From Pisaster brevispinus (lineage: Eukaryota; Echinodermata; Asteroidea; Forcipulatida; Asteriidae), in assembly GCA_023634235.1 (NCBI GenBank), contig JAMKCF010000001.1:15882258-15946257 (forward strand): 64,000 bases of DNA. The letters are read 5' to 3'. Positions 59,930 through 64,000 of this stretch are shown one piece after another. Positions within the stretch are counted from its first letter, which is position 1, and each line of letters starts with the position of its first letter. The notes under the pieces are model-generated. The model saw only the letters and a list, made by a program, of their open reading frames with translations, did not search any database and had not been told where the DNA came from. A program made the position numbers and the translations under genes.

Positions 59930-62900
59930 ACTGTTTAAAATCACTAATAAGAACAAATGTACAAATATTAGGCTTTGTAACTGGCAATTTCTATACATTA
60001 TTTCCGTAAATGTTATGGGTATAATGCTGTCATAACCTTCAAATCATCTACCTGTCATTATTTACGAATAAATCATCAAATTTATAAAAAGACACTTTGA
60101 AAGTAATTTCAACAACAAGCAAACTCAAATGCTGCCAAACCTGCTGCAAACCTAGCGCACCGATAACAACAATGGAAGATGTTGTGACCTTTCGTACTAC
60201 TTACCTACTTCTTGAAACTGTTATTTCTTTATCCATATTTCTTAATTTAATATCGTATTGGACAGACCCGTTTCCAAAATTTCGAACACAAAATATCAAT
60301 TACTTGACAGTCTCAATAATTTTACACACTTTCACAAACTTGCTCGATGTATCAAGTGTTAAAAATTACTCCTAAGACCATTATGATCGACTTTTGGTTT
60401 AAGAAAATAGCAACTTCATTGCGTAATTTTCTTAGAAATGTTAATGGTAATGCTGCCAAGATCTCTAAATCATTTATCTGTTAATATTGACTAAAGTACC
60501 AAGTCCGAATAAATCCACAAACTTATAAAAACAGATTTATAAGGCAATTTGAAAACAATCACTTTAAGTTGCTAAACTGGAATCACACAGACCTATCGTG
60601 CCGTGTGCAACAAGGAGAAGATGTTGTGACCTTTGAACTACTCATCTACTTCCAGATAGTGTTTTAGCTTTATCCAAATTAGTGGTTTTTTTTTTCATAT
60701 TAGCACACTTTTTCTGAATGTCTATAAACAAATGTTAAATTTGTGACAATCTCTTCAATTTCACAAACTTTCAAAAAACTTGCTTGTTATATCAACTGTT
60801 TAAAATGACTTCTAAGACAACGGTATCAACTTTTGGTTACATAAATGGCAATTTCAGCACGTAATTTCACAAAAATAATATGATTAATGCTGTCAAGACC
60901 TATAAATCATCTATCTGTCATTATTTGCTTAGGTGCCAAGCCCTAATGAAGTATATGATTTATAAAACACACTTTTAAAGCAATATCAGAAACAAAGAAA
61001 CTCAAATGTCATCCCTAATACAACTGAGCGTGCCGTGTGCAATTATAAGAAGGTACAGTTGCCTTTCGTACTAGTTTTTGTTTTATCTAAATTTTGTGAT
61101 TTATTTTCGTATTAACACACCTTTTAGTTAATTATTTGGACACATATGCCAAATCCATAACAATCCCTCTAACCTCACGATTTTTCACAAACTTGATCAC
61201 AGTATCAATTGTTTAAAATGACTTATAAGACCAAATTTGGTTTAAAAATGATAATTTCTATACGTTATTCCACAAATATGTTATTGGTAATGTTGTCATA
61301 ACCTTCAAATCATCTACCTGTCATTATTTACTTAAGTGGCATATTCGAATATATCACCAAATTTATAAAAACACACTTTGAAGGTAATATCAGAAACACA
61401 CAAACTCAAAAGCCGCCAAACCTGCTGCAAACCTAGCGCACCGATTACAACAAGGAGAAGATGTGACCTTTCGTACTACTAACCTACTTCTTGAAACTGT
61501 TATTTCTTTATCCATATTTCGTGATTTTATTGTATATTGACAAACCTTTTTACTGAATTTCTGTACACAAATATCAAATCCCTGACAGTCTCAATAATTT
61601 TACACACTTTAACAAACTTGTTCGATGTATCAAGTATTTAAAATGACTCCTAAAGACCAATTGTGACTATTGGCTTAAGAAAATAGCAATTCCAATGCAA
61701 AATTGTACAGATATGTTAATGAAAATACTGTCACAACCTCTAAATCATCAACCTGTTAACATTCACTAAACTGTCAAGTCCGAAATTATCAACAAATTTA
61801 TAGAAACACGTTTTTAAGGCAATTTGTGAAACACAGAACTCAATTGCAAATCAGAATCACCACAGACCTAACGTGCCGTGTGCAACAAGGAGAAGATGTT
61901 GTGACCTTTGAACTACTCATCTTCTTCCAGATAGTGTTTTAGCTTTATCCAAATTAGTGTTTTTTTTTTCATATTAACACACTTTTTGTTCTGAATGTCT
62001 ATAAACAAATGTTAAATTTGTGACAATCTTTTCAATTTCACGAACTTTCCAAAAACTTGCTCGGTGTATCAACTGTTTAAAATGACTTTTAAGACAACGG
62101 TACCACCTTTTGATTACATAAAATGGCAATTCTAGAACGTAATTTCACAGAAATAATATGATTAATGCTGTCAAGACCTTTAAATCATCTATCTGTCATT
62201 ATTTGCTTAGGTACCAAGCCCTAGTGAGGCATATGTTTTTATAGAAACACACTTTTAGAACAATTTAAAAAACAAATACCTCAAAATGACATCCTCAATA
62301 CATCTTAGCGTGCCGTGTGCAATTAAACAAAAGCACATGACTTGCCATTCGAACTAGTTATTGTTTTATCTAAATTGTGTGATTTATTTTCGTTTTAACA
62401 CACCTTTTTAATAAATTATTTGGATACAAATGCCTAATCCATACAATCTCTCTATTCTCACAATTTTTCACAAACTTGATTGCAGTATCAACTGTTTAAA
62501 ATGACTTATAAGACCAAATGTACCAACTTTTTGGTTTCAAAAATGGCAATTCCTATTCGTAATGGCAATTTCCATACGCAATTTCACAGAAATATTAGTG
62601 GTAAAGCTAATAATGTAATTGTTTTCTTAGATTGCATGTTTAAATAACTCATCAAATAAAAATAAACAACACTTTCAAGGTAATTTCAGAAAAATAGAAA
62701 CTCAATTGCCTAACCTACATCACACAAACCTAACGTGTCGTGTGCAACAAAGAGAAATTAGTGTGCCCTTTAAATTACTTCTAGATAGTGTTAATGTTTA
62801 TCCCAATTTAGCGAGTTTGTTCGTATTAGCAAACCTTTGTCCTGAATGTCTAAAAAAATACAATTAAATCCTTGACAATCTCTCTAATATCACAACATAA

Positions 62901-63000
62901 TAACAAATTTGACGTTCAGTGTGCCCATCCTAAAGTTTTTTGGCATAAAATTATTAATTTCACTGGAAATTTTTTTAAAGTGTGTTTCTAATACCAATAA
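59930..63000. repeat. ~420-bp satellite, 7 monomers (unit B)
   Basis: Monomer landmarks lie near 60,160, 60,597, 61,027, 61,437, 61,875, 62,308 and 62,737. The order is the diverged alpha-beta-gamma block and then a single alpha-beta-gamma-delta block. The difference from unit A is exactly eight monomers, i.e. two 1,689-bp higher-order units. Confidence 0.85.
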
Positions 63001-63004
63001 TATG

Positions 63005-63720
63005 ACCTTTATTTAAAAATACTGAAAACCTTATCAAAAACATTTATCATACAGACCCAACAATCTGAAATTACTGTACTCACACACATTTTTATAATCT
63101 CTAAAACAAATTTAATCATTTTTCACAAACACATTACACAGATTTTAAACATAGACAATTTGTATTTCAAAATAAACTTTATTTTTACTTTATTTATCAC
63201 CATGTCCAATTTCTGTTTCACCTAATCTACAAAAATGTATAAATATCTTCAGAATAAATGTTTAAGTATATTATTTCAAAAATATATGTTTTAAAAGTGT
63301 ATACTGTTTCAAAAGTGAACATCATTGGTCATATACTAGTATCCACACTTCATGTGAACCAACATATACATGAAATAACAAACCTGTGAAAATTTAAGAA
63401 AAATCAATCTCCATCAAAATCATAAAATAACAGTTAAAAACATTTCAAGTTCTAATCTTTTTCCTAACATCAGATTTAATCCAGCAGATTAAAAACTGTT
63501 GTTTTACACATTTCGCAAAAACTATCCAAGCATTTCAAACAAACCTATTTTAATGACAACTAACAACCATGACCATATCCATACTATGTGAATTATATAC
63601 ATTTGTGAACATTGATATTCCCAACCTCAAAACTGTTGTACACACCCTTTAAAGCCCCCTCAAAGTAAACAAACTCAACAACCCATTAAACAAGGTTCAC
63701 CATATGACCATTTGCTTCTG
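63005..63720. other. AT-rich upstream region of the second OB-fold gene
   Basis: Counterpart of 29,397-30,068, with small indels. No gene seen. Confidence 0.55.
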
Positions 63721-63910
63721 ATTGGATAACATGTAATCCTCATCACAATCCCACACATTATTGGTCAAGACAATCCATGAACAGTCATTGGTTGATACAA
63801 GTGTATTTTCATTGGATAACACTGGATCTCCATCATGATTGGATGAAATTACTTGGAACAGAAACCTTGACTATACTTTTGGAAACTATATAAAGGACAC
63901 ATTTTAATAA
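63721..63910 (+). promoter_or_regulatory. CCAAT-array TATA promoter (unit B)
   Basis: ATTGG starts at 63,721, 63,760, 63,787, 63,811 and 63,838, and TATATAAAG lies at 63,887-63,895, the same spacing as in unit A. The OB-fold coding exons would begin some 650 bp past the window end. Confidence 0.75.
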
Positions 63911-63922
63911 AACTTCAGTGTC

Positions 63923-64000
63923 GCCAATTCTGTGTTACAAGAGCCAATTCTATGTTACAAGAGCCAATTCTGTGTTACGAGAGCCAATTCTGTGTTACGA
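63923..64000 (+). repeat. 20-bp CCAAT-containing repeats at the window end
   Basis: Four GCCAATTCT(G/A)TGTTAC(A/G)(A/G)GA copies, as at 30,271-30,350; the last is cut by the window end. Confidence 0.7.

Larger units (their letters stand above)
31964..64000. repeat. Unit B of the ~32-kb duplication, cut by the window end
   Basis: This repeats unit A in the same orientation from its first bases to the 20-bp CCAAT repeats that precede the OB-fold gene, where the window stops. It holds the better-preserved Helentron gene. Private features are a longer hairpin array (32,921-39,080), a segment at 41,416-42,470 with a 255-bp MITE, a ~3.4-kb insertion at 54,490-57,932 and a foldback MITE at 58,400-58,528. 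The mix of private insertions and scattered substitutions shows that A and B have been separate for some time, as paralogues or as haplotypes. Confidence 0.9.

Noticed and set aside
1..64000. tRNA or rRNA genes
   Set aside because: Nothing with a credible cloverleaf or rRNA core was noticed while reading; a covariance-model scan was not possible.

Overview
ORGANISM AND CHARACTER. This is AT-rich animal genomic DNA: GT-AG introns, a TATA promoter with CCAAT boxes, LINE remnants, TIR elements and a giant animal-type Helitron (Helentron) gene. The transposon type and the TGTACATG-rich background suggest an aquatic invertebrate, perhaps a mollusc, but the species cannot be fixed from the sequence. 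No rRNA, tRNA or CRISPR array was seen.

LAYOUT. The window is essentially two head-to-tail copies of one unit of about 32 kb: unit A (1-31,963) and unit B (31,964 to the window end). B repeats A from its first bases and runs out just short of the gene that closes A. Each unit holds, in order: (1) an array of 0.8-1.15 kb hairpin-ended repeats rich in TGACGTCA, CACGTG, ETS-like and CTCF-like motifs (2 copies in A, 6 in B); (2) about 4.5 kb of repeat-derived DNA; (3) a minus-strand Helentron gene of about 10 kb; (4) a segment with MITEs and a LINE remnant; (5) a ~420-bp satellite organised as a 4-monomer higher-order repeat (15 monomers in A, 7 in B); (6) a plus-strand CCAAT/TATA promoter; (7) in A only, because the window ends, a two-intron gene for a tandem OB-fold (RPA-like) protein, broken close to the unit junction.

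THE HELENTRON GENE. Read on the minus strand it encodes a repeat-rich N-terminus, a PHD finger, a herpesvirus-tegument-type (C76-like) cysteine protease domain, a SUMO-interacting-like motif, an OTU protease, lysine/tyrosine-rich repeats, a DUF6570-like zinc region, a HUH/two-tyrosine Rep nuclease, a PIF1 helicase and a C-terminal exonuclease-endonuclease-phosphatase. B is the better copy: two long ORFs (1,662 and 1,436 codons) separated by one extra A, plus lesions near the N-terminus. A is split by three nonsense codons, three single-base indels and a 2,953-bp DNA transposon. Most lesions are private to one copy, so each copy decayed largely after they separated.

PRIVATE INSERTIONS. A carries the 2,953-bp transposon (11,448-14,400) and a 500-bp TIR element (21,380-21,879). 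B carries a 255-bp MITE (42,173-42,427), a ~3.4-kb insertion (54,490-57,932) with a nested 757-bp MITE, and a 129-bp foldback MITE (58,400-58,528). The paired filled and empty sites define the target duplications of several of these.

HOW IT MAY WORK TOGETHER (inference). The Rep-helicase-nuclease gene and the OB-fold gene are divergently oriented around the satellite, as if one element encoded both a rolling-circle replicase and a single-strand binding partner. Head-to-tail copies are what rolling-circle amplification can leave, but unequal crossover or concatenated haplotypes in the assembly would look similar.
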